Positions 5,331 to 6,776 of a stretch of DNA of 6,776 bases are shown piece by piece. The stretch is from contig SFEH01000112.1 of the NCBI GenBank assembly GCA_004557315.1, positions 1-6,776 on the forward strand, in the 5' to 3' direction. The first letter of the stretch is position 1, and each line of letters starts with the position of its first letter. The translations under genes and the position numbers were made by a program. The DNA is from Bacteroidales bacterium. GTDB lineage: Bacteria; Bacteroidota; Bacteroidia; Bacteroidales; UBA3663. Below the pieces are notes generated by a model. The model worked only from the letters and a program-made list of their open reading frames with translations, searched no databases and was not told where the DNA came from.

Positions 5331-6776
5331 TCAGAGTCCTCGGTTACGGAGGAGTGCATCGACCTTTGGATCCTGACCACGGAAATTGTGGTACATAGTC
5401 ATGCCGTCGTCGATACCACCTGGAGTGAGGATGTACTTGCGGAACTTGTCTGCAACCTCCTGGTTGAAGATGTCGCCAGTCTCCTTGAATGCCTCATATG
5501 CATCGCAGTCGAGCACTTCAGCCCAGATGTAGCTATAGTATCCTGCTGTGTAGCCACCACCCATTGTATGACTGAAGTTGGTGACACGGTAGCGAGGATA
5601 GATCTGACGAGGACAACCGCGCTCAGCAAGTTTCTGCTGCTCAAAGGCGAGAACGTCGAAGTCGGCAGGAACTTCTGTAAGGACATGGAGATCCATATCA
5701 ACGAGTGATGCTGCAAGATATTCGACAGTAGCGAAGCCCTGACCATACTTGCCGCTCTCTACGATCTTGTTGACAAGCTCCATAGGGATGGTCTCACCTG
5801 TCTTGTAGTGCTTAGCATAGACAGCTAGCACCTCTGGCTCCATTGCCCAATGTTCGTCGATCTGAGAAGGAAGCTCAACGAAGTCGCGCTCAACGCCTGC
5901 TGCACCATTGTAGTGAGTGTCGCGCATAAATGAGTGGAGGGCGTGACCGAACTCATGGAACATAGTGTTGACATTGTCGATGGTCTGGAGTGCAGGCTTA
6001 TCGGCAGAGGCAACTGTCATGTTGCAGACATTGACTACGAGAGGAATCTTGCGTTCCTCTACTCCCTGTGCGTTCTTCTCATACTTCTGTCCGCGGAAGC
6101 TTGTACACCATGCACCGGCACCCTTGCCATCGCGTGGGAAATAGTCGCTGAAGAAGATAGCGAGTTCCTTGCCGTCCTTGTCGATGACACGCCAGCACTG
6201 GGCTGTTGGCTCGTAAGAAGGCACCTTGTCAGTGATCTCCTCGAATGAAAGACCATAGAGCTTGTTGGCAACATAGAAGATGCCCTTGAGCACATTGTTG
6301 ATCTCAAGATATTCGCTCACTTCCTCTTCGTTGATGTTGTACTTTGCCTTCTTTGCGCGATCAGAATAATACATGTAGTCCCAACCCTCCGGCTCGAAGT
6401 TGAAGCCATCCTTCTTGATCTCAGCCTTGATGTCGGCAATCTCTTCCTTGGCCTTGGCAACAGCCGGAGTCCAGATCTGGTCGAGCAGGTTATAGACATT
6501 CTCGCTGGTCTTTGCCATACGGTTTTCGAGTGCTACCTCCGAGTAGTTGCTATAACCCATGAGCTTAGCCTTCTCGATGCGGAGAGCCACAATCTGACGG
6601 CAGATGTCGCGGTTGTCATATTCGTTGCCCTGTGCACCACGTCCGTAGTAAGCATCGTAGATCTTCTTGCGAAGGTCGCGGTTGCTGCAGTACTGGAGCA
6701 CTGGGTTGCACGATGGACGCTGCATGTTGAACATGTACTTGCCCTCCTGGCCCTTAGATGCAGCCATGGCAGCAGC
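5331..6776 (-). CDS. dcp: M3-family zinc metallopeptidase, Dcp (peptidyl-dipeptidase) type, 5' end cut by window edge
   Basis: The peptidase is predicted to remove dipeptides from the C-termini of short peptides. The open frame enters from the right edge with 481 codons and a TGA at 5331-5333. The Met at 6765-6767 is internal: three Ala codons precede it in frame with no stop. Numbering from the first complete codon, the zinc motif HEFGH is at 274-278 (bases 5943-5957) and the third ligand is E301 in DFVELPSQ. The following IDEHWAMEPEV and the C-terminal RGQDP-VDALLRNRGL match Dcp rather than oligopeptidase A or thimet oligopeptidase. H403, Y409 and Y416 in the SHTMGGGYTAGYYSYIW stretch fit the substrate-binding His and Tyr residues. 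Dcp proteins are usually about 680-710 residues, so 200 or more N-terminal residues lie outside. Whether it has a signal peptide, and so works in the cytoplasm or periplasm, cannot be seen. The inverted repeat at 5242-5319 separates it from the GH123-like gene. Confidence 0.93.
   Translation of the reverse strand, partial: AAAMAASKGQEGKYMFNMQRPSCNPVLQYCSNRDLRKKIYDAYYGRGAQGNEYDNRDICRQIVALRIEKAKLMGYSNYSEVALENRMAKTSENVYNLLDQIWTPAVAKAKEEIADIKAEIKKDGFNFEPEGWDYMYYSDRAKKAKYNINEEEVSEYLEINNVLKGIFYVANKLYGLSFEEITDKVPSYEPTAQCWRVIDKDGKELAIFFSDYFPRDGKGAGAWCTSFRGQKYEKNAQGVEERKIPLVVNVCNMTVASADKPALQTIDNVNTMFHEFGHALHSFMRDTHYNGAAGVERDFVELPSQIDEHWAMEPEVLAVYAKHYKTGETIPMELVNKIVESGKYGQGFATVEYLAASLVDMDLHVLTEVPADFDVLAFEQQKLAERGCPRQIYPRYRVTNFSHTMGGGYTAGYYSYIWAEVLDCDAYEAFKETGDIFNQEVADKFRKYILTPGGIDDGMTMYHNFRGQDPKVDALLRNRGL

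Noticed and set aside
6765..6767. ATG that could be read as the start of the M3 peptidase
   Set aside because: The frame continues upstream to the window edge without a stop, and the protein from here would lack the N-terminal third of a Dcp-type enzyme.
1..6776. CRISPR arrays, tRNA or rRNA genes, insertion sequences, integrases or defence genes
   Set aside because: No regularly spaced direct repeats, RNA-gene signatures, transposase motifs or mobile-element ends were seen on either strand.

Overview
The window looks like chromosomal DNA from a member of the Bacteroidales, most likely Prevotella-like. The reasons are AT-rich intergenic gaps around moderately GC-rich genes, A-rich leaders with little Shine-Dalgarno sequence, promoter elements of the Bacteroidetes type (TAnnTTTG at -7, in one case with TTTG at -33), and proteins that read like the Bacteroidales branches of their families. 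This is inferred from sequence character only; no marker gene is present.

Layout, left to right. (1) A beta-class carbonic anhydrase on the minus strand, cut at its 3' end by the left edge, with a well-matched promoter in the 167-base gap behind it. (2) A secreted CE15-type (glucuronoyl esterase-like) carbohydrate esterase on the minus strand. (3) A 198-base divergent promoter region. (4) A two-gene plus-strand operon: ogt, a DNA alkyltransferase, overlapping by ATGA with a metallo-beta-lactamase-fold hydrolase of the COG1237 type. (5) A secreted GH123-like/DUF4091 protein on the minus strand, whose 3' end overlaps the 3' end of the hydrolase gene by 14 bases. (6) A 137-base gap holding a 25-bp near-perfect inverted repeat. 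(7) The C-terminal two thirds of a Dcp-type M3 metallopeptidase on the minus strand, cut at its 5' end by the right edge.

The genes do not form one obvious pathway. The CE15 esterase and the GH123-like protein both carry signal peptides and both suggest polysaccharide or glycan breakdown outside the cytoplasm, but no SusC/SusD pair or regulator is visible, so a polysaccharide utilisation locus cannot be claimed. Ogt repairs alkylated DNA; its tightly coupled hydrolase partner has no established role in bacteria. Carbonic anhydrase and Dcp are housekeeping functions.

I found no convincing undescribed system. The observations most worth following are the heptad-built inverted repeat beside the peptidase gene, the replaced catalytic acid in the CE15 esterase, and the ogt-hydrolase pairing. 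No gene-free stretch exceeds 300 bases.
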